Notes under the pieces: generated by a model
What the model saw: only the letters and a program-made list of their open reading frames with translations
What the model was told of the DNA's origin: nothing
The model's database searches: none
DNA from: Serripes groenlandicus
Lineage: Eukaryota > Mollusca > Bivalvia > Cardiida > Cardiidae
Direction of reading: 5' to 3'
Assembly: GCA_031761405.1 (NCBI GenBank)
Contig: JASEVX010000007.1
Coordinates: 42,920,411-42,984,410, forward strand
Length of the DNA stretch: 64,000 nt
Shown here: in pieces, positions 52,605-63,568 of the stretch
Position numbering within the stretch: the stretch's first letter is position 1
How the letters are laid out: every line of letters starts with the position of its first letter
Program-made: the position numbers and the translations under genes

Positions 52605-55600
52605 TTAGCGTCGCGTGTTTAATTCAGTATTTGTGACAATCATGTCCGATAAATCAGATGAACCAGAAATGTTTGAAGTGTTTGATTGGTTCAAACTCCC
52701 TACCAAACTCGTGTCCAGGGGTGTCAGTGTCTGGGAAGCTGAGCCAATAGCACTAGCAACCGAGGTAGAGGTATGTTGCTGTTGTTGCGGTTGCTCTTGC
52801 CAGTAGGAATCCATGTACTCTTGGGACTGTGATGCCCATACAGAAGCTTGAGGGGGTTGTGGTTTCCACATCTGTGGAGCTGGCTGGTACTGATCACCTG
52901 ATGACGGGTAGGGGGATTTTGAGGCACGGGATGAACTGGAGTAAGAGCCATACCTCGGACGAACTTGAGGAACAATGAAGCCCATATTGGCGCTTGGCAT
53001 GGAGGGACCAGCACTTGGAATGTCATCTTCGCTGTCCTCCGCCATCAATTCAGATAGTAAACAGTTAATGGCCGATCTCGCCTTCTTGAACTTTGGCTTG
53101 CCCATGCTGATGAGGCTGTCACGAACATAGTTGGCGAAGGCTGTCCTGGTGGTGACTGGCTGCTGGGCTGCAGGCTGCAGACTTGCGAGAAGCTCTCCAC
53201 TTTGCTGGACTCTCTTCTGGAGGGAGGTCAACAACGCATCTTCACGGTCTTCCTGCAAACGCTTGCCCTTGCCCTTGGTCACTGTTGGCATGTTTTCGTC
53301 ATCCAAGGCAACACCAACCTCGACACAGGCAGTCTCTGCAGCACACAAGTCCCCCTGGTGTTCTTCAATTGTGGCCTTCACCTGCAAAGACAAAATAATA
53401 AATTTTAGGAACATTAAAAAAAATCAGATTATAAAACATACTTAAGGTGGTTCCAATATACACATTTACAAGGTGGATAAAAATTTGAAGTAAAACAGTA
53501 AGAGCATGTGAGAATGAGTTATTTTATGTATTAAAACTTATTGATAAAAGTGTAATTGATTTTCAACAAAAGAAAAAAGCATGCAACACAAAAAACAATG
53601 TCAATATTTAATATAATGTGTAAAAAGATGCTTTTATAAGCCAAAGTATACTGATAAAAATTAACCGTTTTTCAAACCCAAGGCAGTCTTAAATACGAAG
53701 AATATTAAATACACACACGTTTAATTTAAAACGCAGTATGTTAATTGAGGGCAAGGAAGACGAACATTCATAAAAGATTATATAACTTTTACAATATTGA
53801 AAAATTTGTTTGAAAAAAACATTTTTTTCCTGCACAAATTGGCAAAATATTGAATTAATCATTTAATTCCATGCAAATAACATAATAATTTACGAGTTTT
53901 CGTCTTCGTTGCCCTTAATTGGCATACTGGCTATCATAATACATTAGTAGGAATGTGTAATTCCTTGTAATTGATTCTGTCTTGGGTTTGAAAGAAAACT
54001 CATATTTTCATTGCAAATGGTGGCGTTTACGGTAAGGAGAATAACTTTATCCGTTTTTTCTGACCTTCCTTGAAAAAACATATCATTAGGCTGAAGTTAC
54101 ATTAACTTTTACCATTCAATCAGTTTTAATTACTTTAAAAAGTAGGATAATCACGTTACCTCACATATCTTGAGATATGATGGTGTATACAGGAGAGAAA
54201 CCCCTTAAAGTCACAAAATACTTTTATTTTGTTCAATTGACCAATAAGCTATCATATTTAACAAAACAAGCTGGTCTGTTGATCAACTTTATCTGGTATG
54301 AATACTAATGTATAAATCCCAAACGATATTTTGATCGATACACCTTTATCATATTGTTAAAAAAAAGTGAATTTGGTATTGAAATCATGATCTTTGACTA
54401 TGCAGTCCGAGATTCTAAGCTTGCATTGAATGTATAATGATTTTGATTTATGATTTTAGCACACAATACACCTATTGTAAACAAAAATGTAAACAGCGTA
54501 TCGTTCAAATTAGCGTTTTATATCTTTGACATAATTATCGCGAAAACCCATAACAAATGACGCTGTGCTGCACATTTTTCGTTTAAAATGGTCTAGTTTG
54601 ATTAGTTGTGAATTGATTTTAACCAACTTTTTGGCAGTTTTGTTATAAGAGTTATTGCCTTTCATCATATGCAAAGAAAAAAATCACCTATATATTATGT
54701 AACATTAATATACAAAGGTAGTGTGGGCCTTTAAGGCCTAAACGTCGTGAGGTCACAAGCCTGGCAGAAAGATAATTAATTATTTAAATTGTAACGAGTG
54801 TGATTTTTAAGCGAAACTTACAGATTTACAAGGCTCCGGACGGTGTCTGATGACGGAATTCAGGAAATCGAAGTTGTTTTTGATCCATAGCTCCCTCTCG
54901 GTCAGCTCACCAGGAGCGCCGTCACCACTCTTCTTCTTGTGCAGCCTGGTATGTGTATCCCGGAGTGACTTGAACCATCCTTGAAGATGTTGAGCTGAAA
55001 ATACAAATAGGGATTGATATGAGTCCAATGAAAACATTAACAATTACGATGCCAAATTAGGCAAGTCCATGTTGGTCGCAAATTAATTTCTTAGTCTACA
55101 TTTACATGTTTCAACATAACGACACATTTCTCAACATACTCGTAGGCACATTTTACATAAACACAATACTAGTATTCATTTTGAATGTGAAAAGGTTAAA
55201 TATTCAAGAAAAAATATGTATCAAATGTTGTACTTACATTTTATTGGTGGTTCCATACTAGCACCCTGGTCTTCCCAAAGCTTGGCCTTAAGGTCAGTTC
55301 GCCTGTACCCACTTAATTTGCAGTCCCAGAGCATTGGATGTACTTGCAAGAACTCCAGCATACTCTCCTCCTGTTCTGCGTTGAGTGAAAAAACAATCTT
55401 CTTAGCCCTCTTCTTTGCCTGCAGCTGATTAGGCTGGCTGGTGGAGTTGGAGGCAACAGAATCGACAGAGCCTTCACGGGATGGAGGAGTCGGTGAGCGA
55501 GGTTCTCTCGATTGCGATCGGCTGGTAGGAGGAGAGTCATTGGCAGGTTGGTTGCACTGGTCAGGCTGGTTTGACTGGACATGCTGATCAAGCTGGTCTT

Positions 55601-55700
55601 GCTGTTCTTCAGGTGGTGGTGATGGTTTGGAAGGTTGATGCATACTGAGTTTCCCTCTCCCTCTCCCTCTGGAAAGTGCCTTAGACCGTTTGGGTGGCAT
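52605..55700 (-). CDS. Harbinger MADF/Myb-like DNA-binding protein, three exons
   Basis: Exons (minus strand): 55700-55238, 54994-54822 and 53381-52605. Donors are GTAAGT at both introns and acceptors TTTTCAG and TTTGCAG. Phases join cleanly (463, 173 and 777 coding bases) to give 470 residues. The N-terminus is basic and Pro/Gln-rich (MPPKRSKALSRGRGRGK). A MADF-type domain spans about 109-207: NAEQEESMLEFLQVHPMLWD with W125, then LWED (W142) and, across the first intron, GWFKSLRDTHTRLHKKKSG (W161, R166). The C-terminal half is Ser/Gln-rich with a short poly-Q, and no domain is recognised there. In PIF/Harbinger elements such a protein binds the transposon ends and takes the transposase to them. 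Convergent with the transposase gene and inside the same inverted repeats. Start chosen as the first ATG of the open frame, with no competitor upstream. Confidence 0.85.
53382..54821 (-). other. Intron 2 of the MADF gene
   Basis: 1440 bases, AT-rich, GT...AG. Apparent start codons just upstream of exon 3 (MFLKFIIL) are intronic. No nested element recognised. Confidence 0.75.
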
Positions 55701-56112
55701 GGTACGTAGATGCTGACTGAATGAGGAAATTCCTAAAAAGCGGCGAGGTATTTGTACTGTTATGTCACGTGAGTGTTAGACACACCAAGCACGTTGTGCA
55801 TGCGCTACTCATAGGCTACCCATACGCTGGACATTCGTCGAGAACGTCAGACACTCGTTGAAAATACGCCCAGATACGCTCCCATAAGTTATGTATAAGT
55901 TAAAGATACGCTATACATACGTTGGACATACGTTGGACATACGTTCTGTATACGTTAGATTCGTTGTGTATACGTTATGTATGCGACCAATCCACAACAA
56001 ATTTGATTTTTAGGTACCCGGGTCGACGTATGCCGGCGTATGGACACTTTTTCAAAAAAAAATCATTCGTTCGGCATACGTTAAGTCCATACGTTGTAGT
56101 GTGACAGGGCCT
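55701..56112. promoter_or_regulatory. Right end: MADF promoter region, ACGT motifs and inverted repeat
   Basis: TACGTT occurs several times in close order at 55917-55975 and again in the inverted repeat. No clear TATA box for the minus-strand gene; a CACGTGAC E-box-like sequence lies at about 55765. Confidence 0.5.
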
Positions 56113-56115
56113 TTA
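56113..56115. other. Target site duplication TTA, right
   Basis: Matches TTA at 49616-49618. Confidence 0.8.
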
Positions 56116-56173
56116 AACAGCCTTTCTAAAGCCGGCTTTTATAGCGACGCTGGTAGAGTGGTTGACCTTCATG

Positions 56174-56226
56174 TAAAGTTAAGCAACGTTCATCGCGGTT
56201 AGTGCCTGGATGAGTGACCCGCAATG
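56174..56226 (+). pseudogene. 5S rRNA-derived fragment (Pol III promoter region)
   Basis: 'aaagttaagcaacgttcatc' then 'gcggttagtgcctggatgag' and 'tgacccgc' correspond to the 3' half of eukaryotic 5S rRNA, which includes the box A (AGTTAAGCAACG) and box C (GGTTAGTACTTGGATGGGTGACC) promoter parts. The 5' third of the gene and a T-run terminator are not seen. It is either a decayed 5S copy or the head of a 5S-derived SINE. It starts about 60 bases outside the Harbinger right end. Confidence 0.65.
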
Positions 56227-56814
56227 GCTTAACGCCGGTTAACGTTACACATGGTTTAAGCGGTGTTATTAAAAAGCTATGGTTTTAATTTACATTTTAA
56301 TTATAAAAAAAACCTGTTGGAATATAAATAGACTGGTGCACCTATCTTAATCTTCTATCTCGAACGAGAACCAGTCTACTGCTACGGAAATAACCGAGAG
56401 CTGACGGTAAAATACGGTGCATGCGCGATGAAAACGGTTAACACGGCGCATGTGCAAGCCCATTGCGCGAGTGAGAGTTTTTTCACAACCAATATATGCA
56501 CCCGCGCAATAATGTGCTATAGGTTGACCTTAAACGTAACTGTTATAAGTACAATATAACTCAATATAACTCAGCGAAAGATGATCATGTTTAACCATTA
56601 GACCTTTGCATTTAACAATTGAAATATACGCGTAATCGAATTATATGGAACATAACAGAACAGTAAAAAATAGATGTAATAGAGTATAACAATGGAATGA
56701 AATAGCATAAAACATATTAAAAAGAAAGGCATTGAAAGGGAAACGTGCATTAATTAAGTTTATTAATAATTCATCTAGTTTAATTTCAATTGTATATTGG
56801 GTTCATGACTGTCA
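56227..56814. other. No gene recognised
   Basis: Unassigned. If the 5S-like part is a SINE head, its body would be here, but I recognise nothing. Confidence 0.4.
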
Positions 56815-57065
56815 ATATAACACGTCATATCACGGCTGCCAGTTCACCTACTCGTTCTCACACCAGTAATGCACACAACAAACTTTCCGAGCAACGGGCT
56901 GCTTTTCCGCATATAATCGGGATTTCTATTGCCCATGGGTGGACGACGAATGACGCTTGTTACAGTGTCTTTTGTCAAACGTCGGAAAGAATGTTGGTCA
57001 AGCTTGGGTTCGAACTCAACATCCCTGGATTGATAGCCCGCGTCGCTACCGCGGCTCGGTTTGCT
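56815..57065 (-). mobile_element. SINE-B, near full length, reverse orientation
   Basis: On the minus strand: tRNA-like head 'ccgagccgcggtagcgacgc' with B-box-like GAGTTCGAACCC, body 'acgtttgacaaaagacactg', 'tcgtccacccatgggcaat', 'gcggaaaagcagcccgttg' and 'ctggtgtgagaacgagtagg', then tail 'ggcagccgtgatatgacg'. It shows that SINE-B has a tRNA-derived head. Confidence 0.7.
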
Positions 57066-57372
57066 ATATTTACCCGAAAAAGACACTGGAGAATCAACCT
57101 ACATTATGCGAAATTGTGATGAAAGTAAAGAAAAATGTATATTTGCACATCCATGGTATCTTAATACAAAATGTACATTGCATGTCACGACTTCTTAAAA
57201 TATTCTGTGACTCGTTAGCTAACACTACATATTCAGATCAGACTGCGCGATTGCGCAGAGAGATCTAGATCTACATTGGTCGTAGACACTTGAAGATTAG
57301 TTTTCTTAGAGTTAAAAACACTTGTATGAACGACAAACAAGCAGTCATTGTTCGTAACTGCAAAAAAGACAT
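57066..57372. other. No gene recognised
   Basis: 57236-57300 has dispersed MITE phrases ('cagactgcgcgattgcgcag'). The rest is unassigned. Confidence 0.4.
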
Positions 57373-58760
57373 TTAACCCTTTCCCAACTGCATACGCCTT
57401 TTGACGCAATAGCAGCAGACGACTTTTAACAACATTGTGGCCAAAGGTGAACTTGCTCATAATAGGTAATTTCTCCTTTGTCCGCAATGTTTTCAACTTT
57501 AAATTACAATTAAGCTATTTTTTTATGGAGGTTTTTCAGGTTTTTGTCACTATGTTTTAAAAGTCGTCTGCTGGAGTTTTGTTGAGATTTTTCAGGTTTA
57601 TGTGACTATGTTTTAAAGTCGTCTGCTGCAGTTTTGTTGAGATTTTTCTGATTTTTGCTACTATGTTTTAAAGTCGTCTGCTACAGATTTGTAGAGATTT
57701 TTCATGTTTTTTGTGATTATGTTTTAAAGTCGTCTGCTACAGATTTGTTGAGATTTTTCATGTTTTTTGTGACTCTGTTTTGAAGTCGTCTGCTGCAGAT
57801 TTGTTGAGATTTTTCAGGTTTTTGTGACTATGTTTTAAAATCGTCTGTTGCAGTATTGTTGAGATTTTTCAGGTTTTTGTCACTATGTTTTAAAGCCGTC
57901 TGCTACAGATTTGTAGAGATTTTTCATGTTTTTTGTGACTATGTATAAAAATTGTCTGCTGCAGATTTGTAGAGACTTTTCAGTTTGTGTCACTATGTTA
58001 TAAAGTCGTCTGCTTCAGATTTGTAGAGATTCTTCAGGTTTTTTGTGACTATGTTTTGAAGTCGTCTGCTTCAGATTTGTTGAGATTTTTCAGGTTTTTT
58101 GTCACTATGTTTTGAAGTCGTCTGCTTCAGATTTGTTGAGATTTTTCAAGATTTTATCACTATATTTTAAAGTCGACTGCTGCAGATTTGTTGAGATTTT
58201 TCAGGTTTTTGTCACTATGTTTTGAAGTCGTCTGATTCAGATTTGTTGAGATTTTTCAAGATTTTATCACTATGTTTAAAAGTCGTCTGCTGCAGATTTG
58301 TTTAGATTTTTTTCAGGTTTTTGTCACTATGTTTTAAAGTCGTCTGCTACAGATTTATAGAGATTTTTCAGGCTTTTGTGACTATGTTTAAAAGTCGTCT
58401 GCTGCAGATTTGTTTAGATTTTTCAGGTTTTTGTCACTCTGTTTTAGAGTCGTCTACTGCAGATTTGTTGACATTTTTCAGGTTTTTGTTTCTATGTTTT
58501 AAAGTCATCTGCTGCAGATATGTTAAGATTTTTCAGTTTTTTGTGAATATGTTTTAAGTCGTCTGCTGCAGATTTGTTGAAATTTTTCAAGTTTTTGTCA
58601 ATATGTCATAAAGTCGTCTGCTGAAGATTTGTTGATATTTTTCAGGTTGTTGTCACTATGTTTTAAAGTCGTCTGCTGCAGATTTGTTGAGATTTTTCAG
58701 GTTTTTGTCAAAATGTTTTTAAAGTCGTCTGCTGCAGATTTGTTGTACGACTTATAAGTT
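57373..58760 (+). repeat. MITE-1 copy with an internal 55-bp minisatellite (about 22 units)
   Basis: Starts TTAACCCTTTCCCAACTGC and keeps the left arm (57400-57500). From about 57535 the right-arm segment 'gagatttttcaggtttttgt', 'cactatgttttaaa' and 'gtcgtctgctgcagatttgt' repeats with a 55-56 base step up to about 58745 (for example CGTCTGCTG at 57564, 57620 and 57675). The last unit passes into 'gcagatttgttgtacga', as in an ordinary right end. So the array grew from the right arm of one MITE-1. Confidence 0.85.
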
Positions 58761-59207
58761 TGGATTGTTGTCGTGTGACACATGTTATTTATAGCCATAT
58801 CGCTGACAATAGGCGTATACTATAAACGTAGAGCTACGTTAATATTTTCACAATATCATTGATTCATATTGTTCAGGTGAGAATGAGAAGAATCTCGTTA
58901 AACCTTTCCCAAATACAGCACAGCCGCAGCAGACGACTTTGAAAACATCTAGGCAAAACAATGGAAAGTATCTACAAAGAAGAGATTGTCGTTGAAAAAA
59001 GGAAAAGAATAAGGCGGCAAAAGAGAAATTGCTCATTTGCGCAAGGATTAGTAGGAATGAATTCCACTATAAGCATGCAATGTTGACTAAACGGATTAGA
59101 ATGCACACATGTCCGGTCGGATTTACTCTTTACAGTTAAAGCGAAATCAGGAATAATCTTTACTTTGAGCAGAGCTTATCTAAACTAGAGGACACACAGT
59201 CACCAGA
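58761..59207. repeat. Unassigned, with a MITE-1 fragment
   Basis: 58895-59040 is a MITE-1 fragment ('aacctttcccaaatacagca', 'cgcagcagacgactttgaaa'). Confidence 0.45.
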
Positions 59208-59475
59208 CCGCCTCGTTGATGTAGTGGTAGAGCGTTCGCCTCGATACGAGGTTCGTGGGTTCGATCCCCAACCGGGTCACACCAAAGACTTTAAAAATGG
59301 TTGTCCTGGCTGCCCTTTTTGGCGCTTAGGACTGCGGGGTTAGCATTACGACTGCGTGGCTGGTGTCAGGGTAAATGTAATAGTTGTATTCTTACATTAC
59401 CCAGGAATCGTCGAGATATAACTGACAAATTGTTGAATACGGCGTAGAACACGGAACAACCAATCAATCAGTCAT
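59208..59475 (+). mobile_element. SINE-A, full length
   Basis: The most complete copy. Head 'cgcctcgttgatgtagtggt' and 'agagcgttcgcctcg', B box GGGTTCGATCCCCAACCGGG, body 'tcacaccaaagactttaaaa', 'gcgcttaggactgcggggtt' and 'agcattacgactgcg', tail 'gtcgagatataactgacaaa', 'ttgttgaatacggcgtagaa' and CAATCAATCA. The head alone could be mistaken for a tRNA gene. Confidence 0.85.
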
Positions 59476-60030
59476 ATCCACAAATTCTTCTAAACACCAT
59501 TCTAATTCTAAATAAATAAAGTAACTCATTTCTGATTAAACCGATTAAACTCTGATTTAGGTAAATTATTGATAAACTCTTTAAATAAATATGTTATAAA
59601 TATAATGAGTTGAAAGCATGTTGACTAAAAGAAAACAAAATCTCTTTTTACCGAAATGTTTTCATATACCGGGCGCTGCAGAGGCATCAGAAGGAAAGGG
59701 TTTAGTTAATTAACAAAATGTCAGTATCAGATAACTGCGATTGACAATAGAGTGAAGCGTTGTTGATAGAGCGAACGTATACCTATATGGGTAAAGGGGT
59801 AACTGGCAGAAAAGGTGAACGAAAGTTTTATTATTAAAATTTCCATTGTGCAAATGATCATTGTAATCTGTTTACTTTACGACTGAGATAGTTCACCTGT
59901 GTCAGCCAGCCTCTAAGGATGAATATTAAATCATGCTGGGAGTTCATCTGAAAGGGCAGTGCATTCTGAATCATTGAAAGTGGTCACCAATTGTCCAATC
60001 AAATTACAGCTACTCCATCCAAGTACGAAC
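59476..60030. repeat. Unassigned, with a MITE-1 remnant
   Basis: 59608-59706: 'gagttgaaagcatgttgact', 'gggcgctgcagaggcatcag' and 'aaggaaagggttta'. Confidence 0.4.
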
Positions 60031-60517
60031 CGTAACACACGTGGGACACAGCTTCTTAGCCCCTGGTATGAACCGTAACACACGTAGGCTACAGCTTCTT
60101 CACCCCTGGTATGAACCGTAACACACGTAGGCTACAGCTTCTTCACCCCTGGTATGAACCGTAACACACGTAGGCTACAGCTTCTTCGCCCCTGGTATGA
60201 ACCGTAACACACGTAGGCTACAGCTTCTTCACCCCTGGTATGAACCGTAACACACGTAGGCTACAGCTTCTTCACTCCTGGTATGGACCGTAACACACGT
60301 AGGCTACAGCTTCTTCACCCCTGGTATGAACCGTAACACACGTAGGCTACAGCTTCTTCACCCCTGGTATGAACCGTAACACACGTAGGCTACAGCTTCT
60401 TCACCCCTGGTATGAACCGTAACACACGTAGGCTACAGCTTCTTCACCCCTGGTATGAACCGTAACACACGTAGGCTACAGCTTCTTCACCCCTGGTATG
60501 AACCGTAACACACGTGA
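60031..60517. repeat. 43-bp minisatellite, 11 units
   Basis: Unit 'cgtaacacacgtaggctaca' then 'gcttcttcacccctggtatg' and 'aac', 43-base step from 60031 to 60504, very uniform. A single worn unit remains at 60625-60655. No spacers. Confidence 0.95.
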
Positions 60518-60712
60518 GTTACCAAATTGTTGCACTGAACGCAAGTTTGCCTTACGTTCGGTGAATAAGTGCGTTCATCGAAATTAGACGTCAGCTAACG
60601 GAAGCCAATCCACCAATCAGATTACAGCTTCTTCACCCCTGGTACGAACCGTAAAATACATTAACTGCTTCATTAGCCAATTAGAAAACACACAAACTGC
60701 TTTGGATAATTA

Positions 60713-60916
60713 TTAACCCTTTCCCACATATGACGTCTATGCAGCAGACGACTGTTTAAAACAATGTGACAAAAGGAGAAATTGCTCATTATGAACAATT
60801 TCTCCCTTTGTCACGATGTTTTCAATTTTTTCATTAACTTAACCTTTTTTTAAAGATATTTTTGTTTTTTTGCCTGGATTATTTCAAAGATTTGCTGTAT
60901 GTGGAAAAATGGTTAA
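60713..60916 (+). mobile_element. MITE-1 copy
   Basis: TTAA to TTAA, 204 bases. Left end CCCTTTCCCACATATGACG, central hairpin 'gaaattgctcattatgaaca' then 'atttctcc'. The right arm is eroded. Confidence 0.75.
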
Positions 60917-61304
60917 AGGAATGATATTGAGGAATTGCGCGCCTTGGCTCTATACTGTTTATTAGGTTTCATACAATCGGTTCCGGCAGTCAGAGGGTTA
61001 TACACTCCGATATGGAAAGATATTATTTATGATTTACTTACTTTAATTCAGTCAGTGCACTATATGATTTCACCGCTAATGGGGTTTGATGATATATTAT
61101 AATACACGGAATACAGCTTCAAAGCATACCTACGTTAATATTAAGACTTGGGTGTAACTTGATAACCAGATTTGGCGTCATATAAACTTGTCTTCATTTC
61201 AAAAGAGTGGATATTGTTAAACCAGATCAGTAAATGCTGTATTTTCAGATGGCAACCTACTAAGCATATGCTTATCAACCTCCGTATACTATGATTAATT
61301 GTCA
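60917..61304. other. No gene recognised
   Basis: Unassigned sequence. Confidence 0.4.
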
Positions 61305-61993
61305 TCGCGATGTCGAAAACAGCCACCATACATGATGTTGATTTTGACACGATGTCGAAAACAACCATCACACATCATGATGATGTTATCACGATGTTGA
61401 AAACAGCCACCACACATCATGATGATGTTAACACGATGTCGAAAACAGCCATCACACATCATGATGGTGTTGACACGATGTCGAAAACAGCCATCACACA
61501 TCATGATGATGTTGACACGATGTCGAAAATAGCCACCATACAGCATGATGATGTTAACACGATGTCGAAAACAGCCATCACACATCATGATGATGTTGAC
61601 ACGATGTCGAAAATAGCCATCACACATCATGATGATGTTAACACGATGTCGAAAACAGCCATCACACATCATGATGATGTTGACACGATGTCGAAAATAG
61701 CCACCACACAGCATGATGATGTTAACACGATGTCGAAAATAGCCACCACACATCATGATGATGTTGACAGGATTTAGAAAACAGCCACCACACATCATGA
61801 TGATGTTGACACGATGTCGAAAATGTCGAAAACAGCCATTACACATCATGATGATGTTGACAAAGATGTCGAAAACAACCACCACACATCATGGTGATGT
61901 TGACAACGATGTCGAAAACAACCACCACACATCATGGGGATGTTGACAACGATGTCGAAAATAGCCACCACACAGCATGATGATGTTGACAAC
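61305..61993. repeat. 42-bp minisatellite, about 16 units
   Basis: Unit 'cgatgtcgaaaacagccatc' then 'acacatcatgatgatgttga' and 'ca', 42-base step (CGATGT at 61308, 61350 and 61392), with three 45-base units at the right. Because 42 is divisible by three, long frames stay open on both strands (14-residue repeats MSKTAITHHDDVDT and RHRVNIIMMCDGCF). No start context, domain or neighbouring exon supports translation. Confidence 0.93.
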
Positions 61994-62129
61994 GACCTAT
62001 ACACGATGAGAAGAGCCGGCTTTGCTTTTTGAATGTAGTTTTCACTCACCATTTTCGACGGCATTTTGCAAAAGCGGGTCGATTAAACGGACAATGCATC
62101 TGATTTGTATCATTGGGGGGTTTTATGCC

Positions 62130-62290
62130 TTTTTAAACCTGATTTCAGTTATATCACGGCGACAGTTCACTGGTTAAACAAATCAGTACTAGGCAGTCCT
62201 AATGCTATCCCCGAAGACCTGAGCGCTAAAGGGGGACAATCATCACTACCATTTTTAAAGTCTTTACTAAAACGCGGCCAAGATTAGCAC
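62130..62290 (-). mobile_element. SINE-A-related copy, reverse orientation
   Basis: Plus strand shows 'cagttatatcacggcgacag', 'atcagtactaggcagtccta', 'atgctatccccgaagacctg', 'agcgctaaaggggg' and 'ccatttttaaagtctttact', the inverse of the SINE-A order. The tRNA head is missing. Confidence 0.65.
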
Positions 62291-62436
62291 CGGTGAATAT
62301 CCGATGGGAGAATAAATATACCCGGATGCTTTGAAATGACGTCATATATCAACCTACAGTCACCTTCCGCCTATAAAACCCAGGAGCATCATTTGATAAA
62401 AGTCTGGAAGAGGAGACCCAATAACTTTATGATACT

Positions 62437-62658
62437 TTACCCTTTTATCATTTATAGACGCATTTTGACGCCTTTGCAGCATACGACTTTTTAAAATATT
62501 TTAGGATATGGAGAAATTACTCATCTTGAGAGATTTCTCCTTTTACCGCAATGATGCCAATCGTGTCTTATAATTGAAGTTCAAAGGTATATTCTATAGT
62601 TGGCCTAGAAATTTTCAAATCGTCTGCTGCAGATTTGTTGTATGTGGAAAAGAGTTAA
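62437..62658 (+). mobile_element. MITE-1 copy, left TTAA lost
   Basis: 'acccttttatcatttataga', 'gacgcctttgcagcatacga', hairpin 'gaaattactcatcttgagag' then 'atttctcc', right arm 'aatcgtctgctgcagatttg', end 'gtggaaaagagttaa'. Confidence 0.65.
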
Positions 62659-62764
62659 AATGACGCCCACAAATAGCCACACGCGTTCCGTTGAATTAAC
62701 TCGTTTGTAAACGACTCTTAAAATCTCTTAGTCATTGCGTTTCCCTTTTTTTTCTCTCTCTCAG

Positions 62765-62910
62765 AAGTGTCGTATTGGAGTAACGCCTGACTCGCTGGAG
62801 TATGGATAAATGAGCCAGTTGAACCAGACACTTATATTACTTATAATACATCGGAAACGCCGAGATATAACTGAAACATTTCTGAAAGCGGAGTGAAACA
62901 CAATACACGT
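62765..62910 (+). repeat. SINE-A 3' part
   Basis: 'ggagtaacgcctgactcgct', 'ggagtatggataaatgagcc', 'gccgagatataactgaaaca' and 'ctgaaagcggagtgaaac'. Confidence 0.6.
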
Positions 62911-63568
62911 ACCATAAAGAGAAAGAAAAGAAAACCAATATGACCATTCAGTATGAACGATAAGTGAATGCTACAGAATATGGACCATATGTCGATGTTT
63001 ATATAGAAGATAACTAACAGGAAACAAGCGACTTTTAGCTTGCATTGGTAAACACGAGATGTTGATAGAGGGGTCGAAGCGGTGTGATAACCGAACTGCT
63101 AAGTAATCGTAACATAATGCATCCCGAGACTTGAGAGTATTAAAGGTGCTGAATCACCTCGGAGACTTAACCTAGTAAGCATAGTTTAACATATTTGTGA
63201 ACAGTTAACTTACTTCTCGGGTACATTTTAGTTAGGAATTTTAAAGTATTCCTGTGCATTTTTAATTAAAAATCATATTTTATAATGGCAGATACATGGA
63301 ATTTATATCATGCACAGATAACTTTCATTCTCTACAATAACACCAAATTGTAGAGAATAAAAAATAACCAATTAGTACCACTTAGAACGAGATAGTAATA
63401 GCGATTTCTTTAACCACAATATCATTGTCGTTAAAACGTACGTTTTGACATAAAAAGCGACGTGATTTCAAAGGAATGATTCCTCCTTAACTGGCGAGAC
63501 TTATGGAAGAACACCCCCGGGAGATTAGGCGATCTCCGCACGAGGTCGGAATTTATTAACAGGATACA
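62911..63568. other. No gene recognised
   Basis: Unassigned sequence. TTGTAGAGAATAAAAAATAA at 63347 and the nearby 'ttctctacaataacaccaaa' pair as a small hairpin. Confidence 0.4.

Larger units (their letters stand above)
49619..56112. mobile_element. Complete PIF/Harbinger DNA transposon (6.5 kb)
   Basis: Inverted ends at 49619-49658 and 56073-56112 match at 38 of 40 positions (GGCCCTGTCACACTACAACG then TATGG). TTA is duplicated at both sides. Inside are a DDE transposase gene (plus strand) and a convergent MADF/Myb-like gene (minus strand), the two proteins PIF/Harbinger elements are known to need. Both ends carry dense ACGT-containing subterminal motifs. Neither gene is broken, and splice sites of the second are canonical. 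An internal SINE (51705-51905) and a (GGAC)n fragment lie between the genes, outside both coding regions. It could be autonomous or only recently silent. Confidence 0.92.

Noticed and set aside
53382..53414. Start codon upstream of exon 3 giving a separate 269-aa protein
   Set aside because: The ATG is in the intron, before a good TTTGCAG acceptor; splicing to exon 2 keeps phase and completes the MADF protein.
52615..53445. Plus-strand frames opposite the MADF exon 3
   Set aside because: Antisense shadows of the coding exon.
59208..59285. tRNA gene
   Set aside because: A and B boxes are present, but they continue directly into a SINE body and tail shared with several other copies.
60031..60517. 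Possible CRISPR array
   Set aside because: Same reason: a head-to-tail minisatellite without spacers.
61295..61885. 196-codon minus-strand and 155-codon plus-strand repeat proteins
   Set aside because: Both follow automatically from a 42-base repeat; no start context, splice sites or domain. Kept only as a finding to check.
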